Counted from the first letter of the stretch, positions 1-9,371 are shown. The stretch: DNA of 64,000 nt from Frigoribacterium faeni (GCF_007988805.1 NZ_BJUV01000005.1:80034-144033), one strand, 5' to 3'. Translations and numbers: made by a program. The notes: a model not told the origin generated them from the sequence alone.

Positions 1-1
1 G

Positions 2-256
2 CAGACCGACTCGTTCGAGACGGATGTCGACGTGCCCGTGATCGGCGAGCCCCCGGTGCACGCCGTCTTCATCAGGGCTCCCGTCGTCGACGAGGTCGGT
101 CCCGCCGCCACCGCCATCGGCGTGCTCGACGACGGCCGTGTCGTGGCTGTCGAGCAGGGCAACCTGATGGGCACGTCGTTCCACCCCGAGGTGACGAACG
201 ACTACCGGTTCCACGCCTACTTCCTCGACAAGGCCCGCGCCTGGGCGTCACGGTAG
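2..256 (+). CDS. pdxT: Pyridoxal 5'-phosphate synthase glutaminase subunit PdxT (3' part only)
   Basis: Only the last 84 residues are in the window; the gene begins upstream. PdxT is a class I glutamine amidotransferase that releases ammonia for the PdxS synthase in vitamin B6 (PLP) synthesis. The visible part opens with the conserved 'DSFETD' segment and ends with 'GTSFHPEV', which carries the His and Glu of the Cys-His-Glu triad; the catalytic Cys lies outside the window. The stop at 254-256 overlaps a TAGACT -10-like box that may serve the following yebC gene. The pdxT-yebC-ruvCAB order is common in actinobacteria. Confidence 0.9.
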   Translation, partial: QTDSFETDVDVPVIGEPPVHAVFIRAPVVDEVGPAATAIGVLDDGRVVAVEQGNLMGTSFHPEVTNDYRFHAYFLDKARAWASR

Positions 257-259
257 ACT
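254..259 (+). promoter_or_regulatory. Candidate -10 box (TAGACT) for yebC
   Basis: TAGACT fits the TAnnnT actinobacterial -10 pattern and overlaps the pdxT stop codon. A start of transcription near 266 would give a leader of about 28 bases before the GTG at 294. No convincing -35 is seen, so yebC could equally be read through from pdxT. Confidence 0.35.
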
Positions 260-293
260 CGTCCAGACCCCCGTCAGCAGTCGAAGGAGCACC

Positions 294-1058
294 GTGTCCG
301 GGCATTCCAAGTGGGCAACGACCAAGCACAAGAAGGCCGTCATCGACAGCCGCCGTGCCAAGTCGTTCGCCAAGCTCATCAAGAACATCGAGGTCGCGGC
401 CAAGCAGGGCGGGGCCGACATGTCGGGCAACCCGACCCTGGTCGACGCCGTTCAGAAGGCCAAGAAGACCTCGGTCCCCAACGACAACATCGACCGTGCG
501 ATCAAGCGCGGTGCCGGTCTCAGCGGCGAGAGCGTCGACTACCAGACCATCATGTACGAGGGCTACGGCCCCAACGGGGTCGCGCTCCTGATCGAGTGCC
601 TCACCGACAACAAGAACCGCGCCGCGGCGAACGTGCGCACCGTCATGTCGCGCAACGGCGGAACGATGGCCGACCCGGGCAGCGTCGCCTACAACTTCAG
701 CCGCAAGGGCGTCATCGCCGTCATGAAGACGGGCGACCTCACCGAGGACGACGTCCTGACCGCCGTCCTCGACGCCGGAGCCGAAGAGGTCACCGACCGC
801 GGCGAGGGCTTCGAGATCGTCACCGAGGCGTCCGATCTCGTCCCGGCCCGTTCTGCGCTCCAGGAGGCCGGCATCGACTACGACTCGGCCGACGTCGAGT
901 TCGTCCCCGGGCTCAAGATCGAGGTCGATCTGGACACGGCGCGCAAGGTCTTCCGGCTCATCGACGCGCTCGACGACGACGACGACGTCCAGAACGTCTA
1001 CGCCAACTACGACGTCCCCGCCGACGTCCAGTCGGCGCTCGACGACGACGACGAGTAG
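294..1058 (+). CDS. yebC: YebC/PmpR (TACO1-type) DNA-binding regulator
   Basis: A 254-residue member of the YebC/PmpR family, cytoplasmic proteins described both as transcriptional regulators and, more recently, as translation factors that relieve ribosome stalling. The N-terminus '[23 protein letters not shown]' is the family signature, followed by the typical three-domain body, and the length is normal. The end is a run of acidic residues (ALDDDDE). The GTG start at 294 has a strong GAAGGAG Shine-Dalgarno at 282-288. It stands directly before ruvC, a widespread arrangement; its exact target here cannot be read from sequence. Confidence 0.93.
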   Translation: MSGHSKWATTKHKKAVIDSRRAKSFAKLIKNIEVAAKQGGADMSGNPTLVDAVQKAKKTSVPNDNIDRAIKRGAGLSGESVDYQTIMYEGYGPNGVALLIECLTDNKNRAAANVRTVMSRNGGTMADPGSVAYNFSRKGVIAVMKTGDLTEDDVLTAVLDAGAEEVTDRGEGFEIVTEASDLVPARSALQEAGIDYDSADVEFVPGLKIEVDLDTARKVFRLIDALDDDDDVQNVYANYDVPADVQSALDDDDE

Positions 1059-1067
1059 CAGGCGCCC

Positions 1068-1658
1068 GTGTCGCTCCGGGTGCTGGGCATCGACCCCGGT
1101 CTCACCCGGTGCGGCGTCGGGGTGGTCGAGGTCGACTCGACCCGACGGGCGACCCTGGTCGCCGTCGACGTCATCCGCTCGGCGGCGGACTCTCCGCTCG
1201 AGCAGCGGCTCCTGACCATCGGCCGTGGCATCGAGGCGCTGGTCGACGAGCACCGGCCCGACGCGATGGCCATCGAGCGCGTGTTCGCCCAGAACAACCT
1301 GCGGACGGTCATGGGCACGGCCCAGGTGAGCGGTCTGGCTCTGCGCGCAGCCGCCGAACGGTCCATCCCCGTCGCCCTGCACACGCCCTCCGAGGTCAAG
1401 GCCGCGGTCACCGGCTACGGATCGGCCGACAAGGCCCAGGTCGGTGCGATGGTCGCGCGCCTGCTCGGTCTGCGCGAGGCTCCGAAGCCCGCCGACGCCG
1501 CCGACGCGCTCGCGCTGGCCATCTGCCACGCCTGGCGTCGTGACGGGCTGGGGGGCGCGTCGTCGACGGCGGGTCCGGCGGCCGCCGGTCTCACCCCGGC
1601 GCAGCGGGCGTGGCGGGACGCCGAGAAGTCCCTCCGCACTCCTAGGCTGGGTGCATGA
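1068..1658 (+). CDS. ruvC: Holliday junction resolvase RuvC
   Basis: RuvC is the endonuclease that cuts Holliday junctions at the end of recombinational repair, working with RuvAB. The RNase H-like fold is recognisable: 'VLGIDPG' with catalytic Asp9, 'AIERVF' with Glu70, and '[12 protein letters not shown]' with Asp143/Asp146. At 196 residues it is slightly longer than E. coli RuvC because of a Ser/Ala-rich tail. The GTG start at 1068 lies 9 bases after yebC. The stop overlaps the ruvA start (ATGA at 1655-1658), so the two are probably translationally coupled. Confidence 0.96.
   Translation: MSLRVLGIDPGLTRCGVGVVEVDSTRRATLVAVDVIRSAADSPLEQRLLTIGRGIEALVDEHRPDAMAIERVFAQNNLRTVMGTAQVSGLALRAAAERSIPVALHTPSEVKAAVTGYGSADKAQVGAMVARLLGLREAPKPADAADALALAICHAWRRDGLGGASSTAGPAAAGLTPAQRAWRDAEKSLRTPRLGA
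1643..1648 (+). promoter_or_regulatory. Candidate leaderless-type -10 box (TAGGCT) for ruvA inside ruvC
   Basis: TAGGCT stands 6 bases before the ruvA ATG at 1655, the spacing at which transcription would begin at the start codon. It lies inside the last codons of ruvC. The same hexamer with similar spacing precedes pdtaR and polA in this window, which supports a functional role. No clear -35 is visible. Confidence 0.45.
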
Positions 1659-2269
1659 TCTCGAGTGTGCGTGGCACCGTCCTGTCCGCTTCCGGGACGT
1701 CCGTCGTCGTCGAGGTCGGGGGAGTGGGTCTCCGCGTCGGCGTGACCCCCCAGGTCGCCCTGACGGTGTCGGTCGGCGACGTCGCGCGGCTGCACACCAC
1801 GCTCATCGTGCGCGAGGACGACCTCTCCCTCTTCGGCTTCCTCGAGCTCGAGGAACTCGAGGTCTTCGAACTCCTGCGCAGCGTGACGGGCGTCGGACCG
1901 AAGTCCGCGCAGGGGGTGCTGGCCTCGCTCAGCCCGGCCCAGATCGCTCAGGCCGTCGCCGACGAGGACGACGCCGTCTTCCGCCGCGTCTCGGGCATCG
2001 GTCCCAAGACGGCCAAGCTGATCGTGCTGTCGCTCACCGGCAAGCTCGACGTCGCGCCGTCCGCTCCGACGGTGACGGCCGCCTCCACCACCGCGTCCGA
2101 CGTCCTCGTCGCGCTCGTGGGTCTGGGCTGGTCCGAGCGCGAGGCCCAGTCGGCCATCGACACCGTGGTGGCCGACCGCGGACCGGACGTCGCCGTGGCG
2201 GTTCCGCAGCTGCTCCGCGCGGCCCTCGGTCACCTCGGGCCGCAGAAGTCGCTCGGTGCGCGATCGTGA
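1655..2269 (+). CDS. ruvA: Holliday junction branch-migration protein RuvA
   Basis: RuvA is the tetrameric DNA-binding subunit that holds the Holliday junction open and loads the RuvB motor. Visible features are the N-terminal OB-fold ('[12 protein letters not shown]...[12 protein letters not shown]'), two helix-hairpin-helix motifs in domain II ('[20 protein letters not shown]' and '[16 protein letters not shown]'), and a C-terminal domain III ('[20 protein letters not shown]') that contacts RuvB. Its length of 204 residues is normal. It overlaps ruvC by 4 bases and ruvB by 4 bases (GTGA at 2266-2269), forming one translationally coupled unit. Confidence 0.96.
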   Translation: MISSVRGTVLSASGTSVVVEVGGVGLRVGVTPQVALTVSVGDVARLHTTLIVREDDLSLFGFLELEELEVFELLRSVTGVGPKSAQGVLASLSPAQIAQAVADEDDAVFRRVSGIGPKTAKLIVLSLTGKLDVAPSAPTVTAASTTASDVLVALVGLGWSEREAQSAIDTVVADRGPDVAVAVPQLLRAALGHLGPQKSLGARS

Positions 2270-3291
2270 GCGACGACGACATCACCCGGCCGACGGTGGA
2301 GTCCGACACCGAGCTCGCCTTCGAAGGCGCCCTCCGACCGGCGTCGCTGGCCGAGTTCGTCGGTCAGAAGAAGGTCCGAGGTCAGCTCGAGCTCCTGCTC
2401 AAGGCCGCCGCGATCCAGGGTCGGACCCCCGACCACATCCTCCTCGCCGGCCCTCCCGGGCTCGGCAAGACCACGTTGGCGATGATCGTCGCGCACGAGA
2501 GCTCGCGCCCGCTGCGGATGTCCTCCGGTCCGGCCATCCAGCACGCCGGCGATCTGGCGGCCGTGCTGTCGGCCCTCGTCCCCGGCGAGGTGCTCTTCAT
2601 CGACGAGATCCACCGCATGGCGCGCTCGGCGGAGGAGATGCTCTATCTCGCGATGGAGGACTACCGCATCGACATCATGGTCGGCAAGGGGGCCGGAGCC
2701 ACGAGCATCCCGCTCGAGCTGTCCCCCTTCACGCTCGTCGGCGCGACGACCCGCAGCGGCATGCTCCCCAACCCGCTGCGCGACCGCTTCGGGTTCACGG
2801 CCCACCTCGAGTTCTACGACGAGGCGGAGCTCACCGAGGTCCTCCGACGCGCGGCGGCGCTTCTCGGCGTCCGGATCGACGGCGCGGCACTCGCCGAGAT
2901 CGCCGGCCGGTGCCGCGGCACGCCGCGCATCGCCAACCGGCTCCTCCGTCGGGTGCGCGACTTCGCTCTCGTCCACGGTCGAGAGGCCGATCTCGGGACC
3001 GTGCGTGAGGCGCTGGCCCTCTACGACGTGGACGACCTCGGTCTCGACCGCCTCGACCGCGAGGTGCTGTCGACCATCCTGCGCCGCTTCGACGGCGGAC
3101 CCGTGGGCCTCAACACGCTGGCCGTCTCGGTCGGCGAGGAGTCCGACACCATCGAGTCCGTCGTCGAGCCGTTCCTCGTCCGGGTCGGGCTGGTCACTCG
3201 CACGCCCCGCGGACGCATCGCGACGCCCGAGGCCTGGCGGCACTTCGGCCTGACACGGGATTCAGGGGCCCTGTTCGGCGATGACCTATAA
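2266..3291 (+). CDS. ruvB: Holliday junction DNA helicase RuvB
   Basis: RuvB is the hexameric AAA+ motor that drives branch migration with RuvA. The 341-residue protein has Walker A 'GPPGLGKT' at residues 62-69, Walker B 'FIDEIHRM' from residue 111, the sensor segment 'GATTRSG', and the C-terminal winged helix ('[41 protein letters not shown]'). The start is the GTG at 2266 because it overlaps the ruvA stop and begins at the usual family N-terminus; the reading frame is open far upstream, but only as a shadow of ruvA. Its TAA stop lies within the TATAAT box of the next promoter. Confidence 0.96.
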   Translation: MSDDDITRPTVESDTELAFEGALRPASLAEFVGQKKVRGQLELLLKAAAIQGRTPDHILLAGPPGLGKTTLAMIVAHESSRPLRMSSGPAIQHAGDLAAVLSALVPGEVLFIDEIHRMARSAEEMLYLAMEDYRIDIMVGKGAGATSIPLELSPFTLVGATTRSGMLPNPLRDRFGFTAHLEFYDEAELTEVLRRAAALLGVRIDGAALAEIAGRCRGTPRIANRLLRRVRDFALVHGREADLGTVREALALYDVDDLGLDRLDREVLSTILRRFDGGPVGLNTLAVSVGEESDTIESVVEPFLVRVGLVTRTPRGRIATPEAWRHFGLTRDSGALFGDDL

Positions 3292-3292
3292 T
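3287..3292 (+). promoter_or_regulatory. Consensus -10 box (TATAAT) upstream of yajC
   Basis: This is the only perfect TATAAT noticed in the window. It overlaps the ruvB stop codon and would start a transcript near 3299, about 70 bases before yajC. No hexamer resembling TTGACA is found at 16-18 bases spacing, so the promoter may depend on the -10 alone or on an activator. Confidence 0.55.
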
Positions 3293-3370
3293 TCCTGCAG
3301 GCCAGTCGGCGCGAGGCAGTAACGAGGCCGCCGCCGCCCACACCCCACGAGTTTCGAAAGGCAGTTCCGC

Positions 3371-3790
3371 ATGGACGCCACAACAATCATCATGGTCCTC
3401 CTTCTGGTGGTCCTCGTCTTCTTCATGTTCCGCAACAAGCGCAAGCGCGACAGCCAGCAGGCCGACCTCCAGCGCAAGATGGTGCCCGGCGTCGAGGTCA
3501 TGCTGACCTTCGGCCTCTACGGGACCGTGGTCTCGATCGACGACGAGAGCAACGTGGCCGAGGTCGAGGTCGCCCCCGGCACCATCGTGAAGGTCCACCG
3601 TCAGACCCTCGGTCGGGTCGTCGACCCCGTCGTCGACGAGTCGGCCGACTCCGAGCGCGACGACGCCCTCGACGCACCGGTGGCGACGTCCGCCGACGCC
3701 GCCGACGTCTCGCCGGCCTACGGCGAACGCGTCGACGAGCCCCGCATCGACACCACGCCCTCCAAAGAGTCCGACAAGCCCACCGCCTGA
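3371..3790 (+). CDS. yajC: Preprotein translocase subunit YajC
   Basis: YajC is a small single-pass membrane protein that associates with SecDF in the Sec translocon. The 139-residue product has one hydrophobic segment (about residues 5-21, 'TIIMVLLLVVLVFFMF') followed by the basic 'RNKRKRDSQQADLQRKMVPGVEVMLTFGLYGTV' YajC core, then an acidic, disordered tail that is longer than in E. coli (110 residues) but usual in actinobacteria. It heads the yajC-secD-secF cluster, and ruvB-yajC-secDF is a classic order. The ATG at 3371 is preceded by GAAAGGCAG at 3356-3364. Confidence 0.92.
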   Translation: MDATTIIMVLLLVVLVFFMFRNKRKRDSQQADLQRKMVPGVEVMLTFGLYGTVVSIDDESNVAEVEVAPGTIVKVHRQTLGRVVDPVVDESADSERDDALDAPVATSADAADVSPAYGERVDEPRIDTTPSKESDKPTA

Positions 3791-3800
3791 TGTCCGTCCG

Positions 3801-3824
3801 CCCGATCGTGATCTGACGATCGGG
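3801..3824 (+). repeat. 8-bp inverted repeat between yajC and secD
   Basis: CCCGATCG at 3801-3808 is repeated in inverse as CGATCGGG at 3817-3824, with an 8-base loop. It sits 10 bases after the yajC stop and before the secD start. It could be a weak attenuator, a processing site or an operator; it has no U-tract. Confidence 0.5.
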
Positions 3825-3883
3825 CTCGACCCCGCGCGCGCTCCTCCCGGGCGCGCGTTCCCATGAGAAAGCTGAGTTCCTCC

Positions 3884-5647
3884 GTGGCACGTTCGACCCC
3901 GGTGAAGAAAGCCATCCGCTCGCTGACCTGGCTTCTGGTCATCATCGCCGGACTGACCGCGCTGAACGGCACGGCGACCCTGCTGAACGACTCGGGCCGT
4001 GAGGGCTGGTGGAACGGCGCGAGCTGGGTGCCCGAGTTGGCCCTCGACCTCCAGGGCGGGACGCAGATCACCCTCGCCGCTCAATTGCAGAGCGGCGAGA
4101 CGGTGTCCAGCCAGCAACTCGACCAGGCCGTCACGATCATCCGTCAGCGCATCGACTCGGCCGGGGTCTCGGAGTCCGAGATCACGAAGCAGGGCACCCA
4201 GAACATCGTCGTGTCGATCCCGGGCCGTCCCGACAACGCGACGCTCGAGCGCATCGAGGCCTCGGCGAAGCTCTCGTTCCGCCCGGTCCTGTTCACGGGC
4301 GCGGCATCGACCGCGGCGGTCGGAGGCGAGGGCGACGGTGCGACGGCCAGCCCCAGCGCGACGCCGTACACCCCGAACCCCGACCTCGAGAGCACGCCGA
4401 CGACGTCGCCCACGAACGGGTCCGACCTCGCCTACATCACGCCTCAGCTGGCCGACGTCTACGAGAACTACGACTGCGCGGCCGACAACGACCTCGCCAC
4501 GGCCCCCGACGACGAGCCGCTCGTCACCTGCTCGACCGACGGCACCTCGAAGTACATCCTCGGCCCGGTCGAGGTCCAGGGCAGCGACATCAGCGACGCC
4601 ACGAACGGCCTCGCCACCGACTCCCAGGGCAACTCGACGAACACCTGGGCCGTCAACCTCGAATTCAACGGTCAGGGCAGCGATCAGTTCGCCGAGGTCA
4701 CGTCGCGGCTGGTGTCGCTCCAGGCTCCGCAGAACCAGTTCGCCGTGACGCTCGACAACCAGGTCATCACGGCTCCGTCCGCCAACGCCGCGATCACCGA
4801 CGGTCGCGCCCAGATCACCGGTCAGTTCACTCAGGACAGCTCGAAGTCCCTCGCCGACCAGCTGAAGTTCGGCGCCCTGCCCCTCAGCTTCTCGGTTCAG
4901 AGCAATGAGACCATCACCGCCACCCTCGGTCAGACGCAGCTGGTCAGCGGGCTCATCGCCGGCCTCATCGGGCTCATCCTGGTCGTCGTCTACTCGTTGA
5001 TCCAGTACCGCGCCCTCGCGTTCGTCACGGTGCTCTCCCTCGTCATCGCGGCGGTCCTCACCTATCTGGTGATCGCGATCCTCTCGTGGCGAGAGGGTTA
5101 CCGGCTCTCGCTGGCCGGGGTCACGGGTCTGATCGTCGCCATCGGCATCACCGCCGACTCGTTCATCGTCTACTTCGAACGAATACGCGACGAGCTCCGT
5201 GACGGGCGGATCCTGGAGAACGCGGTCGAGTCCGGCTGGAAGCGCGCGATCCGAACGATCGTCGCCTCCGACACGGTCAACTTCCTCGCCGCCATCACGC
5301 TCTTCATCCTCGCCGTCGGCAACGTCAAGGGCTTCGCCCTCACGCTGGGCATCACGACGGTGATCGACCTGATCGTCGTGTCGCTGTTCACCCACCCGAT
5401 GCTGCAGCTCATCGCGCGGACCCGGTTCTTCGGGGAGGGCCACTCCTTCAGCGGTCTGAACCCCAAGGCCCTCGGAGCCGTCTACCGAGGTCGCGCCCAG
5501 TTCCGCGAGCCGGTGGTCGCCTCCGGTCGGAAGAGAGCCGGCGGACGCGAGGCGGTCATCAGGCAGACGATCGCCGAGCGCAAGGCCGCCGAGAAGAACA
5601 CCCGCCCGGTCGACGAGTCGACTCGCGACGAAGGGAAGAACTCCTGA
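3884..5647 (+). CDS. secD: Protein translocase subunit SecD
   Basis: SecD is the multi-spanning membrane protein that, with SecF, uses the proton gradient to help export proteins after SecA. It has the N-terminal membrane segment (about residues 13-29), the family motif 'LALDLQGGTQITLAA' near residue 53, a large extracytoplasmic domain, and five C-terminal membrane segments containing 'GITADSFIVYFERIRDE'. Residues about 139-182 form a Thr/Ser/Pro-rich low-complexity insert in the outer domain. The frame is open from an ATG at 3863, but that codon has no purine-rich site before it, whereas the GTG at 3884 follows GAGAAAG and gives the usual 'MARSTPVKKA' N-terminus. Overlaps secF by one base (TGATG). 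Confidence 0.93.
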   Translation: MARSTPVKKAIRSLTWLLVIIAGLTALNGTATLLNDSGREGWWNGASWVPELALDLQGGTQITLAAQLQSGETVSSQQLDQAVTIIRQRIDSAGVSESEITKQGTQNIVVSIPGRPDNATLERIEASAKLSFRPVLFTGAASTAAVGGEGDGATASPSATPYTPNPDLESTPTTSPTNGSDLAYITPQLADVYENYDCAADNDLATAPDDEPLVTCSTDGTSKYILGPVEVQGSDISDATNGLATDSQGNSTNTWAVNLEFNGQGSDQFAEVTSRLVSLQAPQNQFAVTLDNQVITAPSANAAITDGRAQITGQFTQDSSKSLADQLKFGALPLSFSVQSNETITATLGQTQLVSGLIAGLIGLILVVVYSLIQYRALAFVTVLSLVIAAVLTYLVIAILSWREGYRLSLAGVTGLIVAIGITADSFIVYFERIRDELRDGRILENAVESGWKRAIRTIVASDTVNFLAAITLFILAVGNVKGFALTLGITTVIDLIVVSLFTHPMLQLIARTRFFGEGHSFSGLNPKALGAVYRGRAQFREPVVASGRKRAGGREAVIRQTIAERKAAEKNTRPVDESTRDEGKNS

Positions 5648-6642
5648 TGGCCAGTTTCTCGAAATTCGGCAACGACCTCTACACGGGGGCGCGGTCCTAC
5701 GACATCGTCGGTCGACGCAGGACCTGGTACTGGATCGCTGCTCTCGTGATCCTCATCTCGGTCACCGTGCCGTTCCTCCGGGGCGGCTTCCACTTCGGCA
5801 TCGAGTTCACCGGCGGCTCGGAGTTCCAGATCGCCCAGCCCGCCGAGCTCGACCAGGACCTCGCAGCTCAGACCGTCGACGAGGTGGTCCCGAACTCCAA
5901 CCCGCGGGTGACCCAGGTCGGCACCGACACGATCCGGGTGCAGACGTCTCAGCTCGAGGCGTCGCAGACGAACGACGTCGCGGCGGCGCTGGCCACGGCC
6001 TACGACGTCCCCGACGACCGCGTCACCTCGTCGTTCATCGGCGCGTCGTGGGGTGCGGACATCACCGGTCAGGCGATCAAGGGTCTCGTGATCTTCCTGA
6101 TCCTCGCCGCCATCGGCATGACCCTCTACTTCCGGACCTGGAAGATGTCGCTCGCCGCCATGGCCGCACTGCTCCACGACCTCGTGCTGACCGCCGGCAT
6201 CTACGGCATCGTCGGCTTCGAGGTCACACCGGCCGCCGTCATCGGGTTCCTGACGATCCTCGGTTACTCCCTCTACGACACCGTCGTGGTGTTCGACAAG
6301 ATCCGGGAGAACACCGCCGAGGACGGCGAGGGGTCCCGGCGGACGTTCGGTCAGTCCATCAACCTCGCGATCAATCAGACGCTCGTCCGCTCGATCAACA
6401 CGTCGGTGGTCGCGCTCCTCCCGGTCGCGGCGATCCTGTTCATCGGAGCCTTCGTCCTCGGGGCCGGCACCCTGCGTGACATCTCCCTGGCCCTGTTCAT
6501 CGGCATCCTCGTCGGCACGTACTCGACGATCTTCATCGCGTCGCCCCTCTACGCGACCCTGCGTCTGCGGGAGCCGGACATCGCCAAGCGGGACGCCCGC
6601 AAGCGCGAAGCGGCCGAGAACGCCCTCGTGGACGCATCGTGA
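5647..6642 (+). CDS. secF: Protein translocase subunit SecF
   Basis: SecF is the partner of SecD in the proton-driven accessory complex of the Sec translocon. The 331-residue protein has an N-terminal membrane segment, the conserved 'FGIEFTGGSEFQI' motif just after it, an outer domain, and five C-terminal membrane segments with the signature 'LGYSLYDTVVVFDKIRENT'. A basic cytoplasmic tail ends the protein. The ATG shares a base with the secD stop, and the SecF stop overlaps the GTG of the next gene, so translation of the three is coupled. Confidence 0.95.
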   Translation: MASFSKFGNDLYTGARSYDIVGRRRTWYWIAALVILISVTVPFLRGGFHFGIEFTGGSEFQIAQPAELDQDLAAQTVDEVVPNSNPRVTQVGTDTIRVQTSQLEASQTNDVAAALATAYDVPDDRVTSSFIGASWGADITGQAIKGLVIFLILAAIGMTLYFRTWKMSLAAMAALLHDLVLTAGIYGIVGFEVTPAAVIGFLTILGYSLYDTVVVFDKIRENTAEDGEGSRRTFGQSINLAINQTLVRSINTSVVALLPVAAILFIGAFVLGAGTLRDISLALFIGILVGTYSTIFIASPLYATLRLREPDIAKRDARKREAAENALVDAS

Positions 6643-6986
6643 ACGCCCGCGACGACCTCCCCGGGATCTCCGCCGCCGAAGCCGTGAGCCGCGTCGCTTC
6701 CGGCGCCCGCCTCATCGACGTCCGGGAGCAGTCCGAATGGGACGCCGGACACGCACCCGCTGCGCAGCTGATCCCGCTCTCCGAACTGGGCGACCGCGTC
6801 GACGACGTCCCCACCGACGAACAGGTGCTGATCGTGTGTCACGCCGGGATGCGCTCTCTTCGCGCCACGGCCGCACTCCGACGGGCCGGCATCGACGCGG
6901 TCAACGTCGAGGGCGGCATGCTGGCCTGGCGCGACGCCGAGGGGGAGCTGGTCAGCGAGACCGGCGCCCCCGCGTCGGTCGACTGA
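6639..6986 (+). CDS. Rhodanese-like domain protein
   Basis: A 115-residue single-domain rhodanese-like protein. The active-site loop is 'CHAGMRS' with Cys67 as the likely persulfide-carrying residue, and the 'ARLIDVREQSEWDAGHAPAAQLIP' segment (residues 23-46) is the standard CH2A-type motif. No signal peptide is seen, so it is probably cytoplasmic. It overlaps secF by 4 bases (GTGA at 6639-6642), which places it in the secDF transcript, though a link to export is not known. The substrate cannot be deduced: sulfur transfer or regulatory sulfide handling are both possible. Confidence 0.88.
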   Translation: MNARDDLPGISAAEAVSRVASGARLIDVREQSEWDAGHAPAAQLIPLSELGDRVDDVPTDEQVLIVCHAGMRSLRATAALRRAGIDAVNVEGGMLAWRDAEGELVSETGAPASVD

Positions 6987-6997
6987 TCCAGAGCGAG

Positions 6998-7003
6998 TAG
7001 CGT
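6998..7003 (+). promoter_or_regulatory. Candidate -10 box (TAGCGT) for rel
   Basis: TAGCGT lies 12 bases after the rhodanese stop, with transcription expected near 7010 and a leader of about 70 bases. The leader begins within a 7-bp stem (TGCCCGG at 7004-7010 with CCGGGCA at 7020-7026). The -35 region is not recognisable, so confidence is low. Confidence 0.3.
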
Positions 7004-7082
7004 TGCCCGGGCGACCCCGCCGGGCACGGTGCAGCCGAACGTCCGGGGGAGCAGTCCGTCAGCACGAGAGCGAGGGTCGGTT

Positions 7083-9371
7083 GTGACCGAGATCACCACG
7101 AGCAAGAACGCCGCCTCGCCGGAGCCCGCCGGCAACACCGCCACTCTCCGCACGCTCCTGCCCCGGCTGTTCTCGCGCAGCCAACCCGCCGGTGCGGTCG
7201 ACCGCCTGGTCAAGACGGTGAGGATGCATCACCCGAAGGCCGACCTCGTCGTCATCGAGCGCGCGTACTCGGTGGCCGAGAAGGCCCATCGCGGTCAGCT
7301 CCGCAAGAGCGGGGAGCCGTACATCACCCACCCGGTCGCCGTGGCCCAGATCCTGGCCGACCTCGGGATCGGCTCGAAGACCATCGCGGCCGCGCTGCTC
7401 CACGACACCGTCGAGGACACCGACTACACGCTCGCCATGCTGCAGAACGATTTCGGCGACGAGATCACGATGCTCGTCGACGGCGTCACCAAGCTCGACA
7501 AGCTGAAGTACGGCGACAGCGCCCAGGCCGAGACCGTCCGCAAGATGGTCGTCGCGATGTCGAAGGACATCCGCGTGCTGGTCATCAAACTGGCCGACCG
7601 CCTCCACAACGCCCGCACCTGGGGCTTCGTCGAGAGCGCTTCGGCCACGCGCAAGGCGACCGAGACGCTCGAGATCTACGCGCCCCTCGCCCACCGGCTC
7701 GGCATCCAGACCATCAAGTGGGAGCTGGAGGACCTCTCCTTCGCGGTGCTGCACCCGAAGCTCTACGTCGAGATCGACAATCTGGTCAAGCAGCGCACGC
7801 CTCAGCGCGAGCAGTTCGTCCAGAACGTCATCAACGCCGTGAAGTCGGACCTGAAGTCGACGAAGATCCGCGGCGACGTCGTCGGCCGCCCGAAGCAGTA
7901 CTACTCGATCTACCAGAAGATGATCGTCCGAGGGCGCGAGTTCGACGAGATCTACGACCTGGTGGGCATCCGCGTCCTGGTGAACTCCCTCCGTGACTGC
8001 TATGCCGTTCTCGGGTCGATCCACGCCCGATGGAACCCCATCCCCGGCCGGTTCAAGGACTACATCGCGACGCCGAAGTTCAACCTGTACCAGTCGCTGC
8101 ACACGACGGTCATCGGTCCGAAGGGGCGCCCGGTCGAGATCCAGATCCGGACGCACGAGATGCATCAGCGAGCCGAGTTCGGCGTCGCGGCGCACTGGAA
8201 GTACAAGCAGCGGATGAACGGCGGTCGGGACGACTCGGCACCGGGCGCTCGGACCGAGACCGACATGGCCTGGCTCGCCCACATCTCGGACTGGCAGGCC
8301 GAGACGGCCGACCCGGGCGAGTTCCTCGACAGCCTGCGCTTCGAGATCGGTGCGAAGGAGGTCTACGTCTTCACCCCGCAGGGCAAGGTCATCGGCCTGC
8401 CGTCGGGAGCGACACCCGTCGACTTCGCCTACGCCGTGCACACGGAGGTCGGTCACCGGACCATGGGCGCGAAGGTGAACGGCCGCCTCGTCCCGCTCGA
8501 GAGCGCTCTCTCGAGCGGCGACGTGGTCGAGGTGTTCACCTCGAAGAACCCGGACTCCGGTCCGAGCCAGGACTGGCTCACGTTCGTCAAGAGCCCGCGC
8601 GCGCGGAACAAGATCCGTCAGTGGTTCACCAAGGAGCGTCGCGACGAGGCGATCGAGCAGGGCAAGGACGCCATCGCGCGGGCCATGCGGAAGCAGAATC
8701 TCCCGCTGCAGAAGCTGATGAACCAGGACAGCATCGCCGAGGTGGCCGCCCTCCTGAGGTACGACGACGTGTCGAGCCTCTACGCGGCGGTCGGCGAGGG
8801 GCACCTGTCGACGCAGTCGGTCATCGAGAAGATCCTGTCGGCCGTCCAGCAGCAGACGGAGGTCGAGGAGGGCGAGTTCGAGTTCCCGAGCAAGGGCGCC
8901 ACTCGGCCGCTCCGCAACAGCGACTCCGGCGTGCTGGTCCGCGGCGCACCGGACATCCTCGTCAAGCTCGCGAAGTGCTGCACGCCCGTTCCCGGCGACC
9001 AGATCGTCGGCTTCGTCACACGCGGACAGGGTGTCAGCGTGCACCAGGCGACGTGTCACAACGTCCAGAGCCTGATGAACGAACCCGAGCGCATGATCGA
9101 CGTCGAATGGGCGCCCTCGTCCAAGAGCGTCTTCCTCGTGCAGATCCAGATCGAGGCCCTCGACCGCAGCGGACTCCTCTCGGACGTCACGCGCGTGCTG
9201 AGCGAGCACCACGTGAACATCCTGTCCGCGAGCGTCTCCACCTCCGACGAGCGGCTGGCCCTCAGCCGCTTCGTGTTCGAGATGGGCGACACCACCCACC
9301 TCGACCGGGTGCTGAACGCCGTGCGTCGCATCGATGCCGTCTACGACGTCTACCGGGTGAGCGCGGGCTGA
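7083..9371 (+). CDS. rel: Bifunctional (p)ppGpp synthetase/hydrolase Rel
   Basis: Rel makes and degrades the alarmone (p)ppGpp from GTP/GDP and ATP, controlling the stringent response. Domains in order: HD hydrolase (His83 in 'ITHP' and 'LLHDTVED' with His107-Asp108, intact, so hydrolysis is expected), synthetase ('KQYYSIYQKM...YDLVGIRVLV...ATPKFNLYQSLHTTVIG'), TGS ('VYVFTPQGKVIGLPSGATPVDFAYAVH'), a zinc-finger-like 'CCTPVPGD' segment, and a C-terminal ACT domain ('RSGLLSDVTRVLSEHHVNI'). The frame is open from a GTG at 7029, but the GTG at 7083 has a GAGGG site at 7072-7076 and gives 762 residues with a normal N-terminus. Actinobacteria usually carry one such long enzyme. Confidence 0.94.
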   Translation: MTEITTSKNAASPEPAGNTATLRTLLPRLFSRSQPAGAVDRLVKTVRMHHPKADLVVIERAYSVAEKAHRGQLRKSGEPYITHPVAVAQILADLGIGSKTIAAALLHDTVEDTDYTLAMLQNDFGDEITMLVDGVTKLDKLKYGDSAQAETVRKMVVAMSKDIRVLVIKLADRLHNARTWGFVESASATRKATETLEIYAPLAHRLGIQTIKWELEDLSFAVLHPKLYVEIDNLVKQRTPQREQFVQNVINAVKSDLKSTKIRGDVVGRPKQYYSIYQKMIVRGREFDEIYDLVGIRVLVNSLRDCYAVLGSIHARWNPIPGRFKDYIATPKFNLYQSLHTTVIGPKGRPVEIQIRTHEMHQRAEFGVAAHWKYKQRMNGGRDDSAPGARTETDMAWLAHISDWQAETADPGEFLDSLRFEIGAKEVYVFTPQGKVIGLPSGATPVDFAYAVHTEVGHRTMGAKVNGRLVPLESALSSGDVVEVFTSKNPDSGPSQDWLTFVKSPRARNKIRQWFTKERRDEAIEQGKDAIARAMRKQNLPLQKLMNQDSIAEVAALLRYDDVSSLYAAVGEGHLSTQSVIEKILSAVQQQTEVEEGEFEFPSKGATRPLRNSDSGVLVRGAPDILVKLAKCCTPVPGDQIVGFVTRGQGVSVHQATCHNVQSLMNEPERMIDVEWAPSSKSVFLVQIQIEALDRSGLLSDVTRVLSEHHVNILSASVSTSDERLALSRFVFEMGDTTHLDRVLNAVRRIDAVYDVYRVSAG

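Noticed and set aside
72..1529. Very long minus-strand open frames, for example opposite yebC-ruvC, secD, rel, carB (1077 codons) and gltB
   Set aside because: They mirror real genes codon for codon, are rich in Arg/Gly/Asp/Val, contain no recognisable motifs, and arise because stop codons are rare on the antisense of GC-rich genes.
1444..2265. N-terminal extensions of ruvB, aroB, carA, gmk, priA, fmt and others as fusion proteins
   Set aside because: In each case the upstream open frame is an out-of-frame shadow of the preceding gene; the internal start overlaps the previous stop and matches the family N-terminus.
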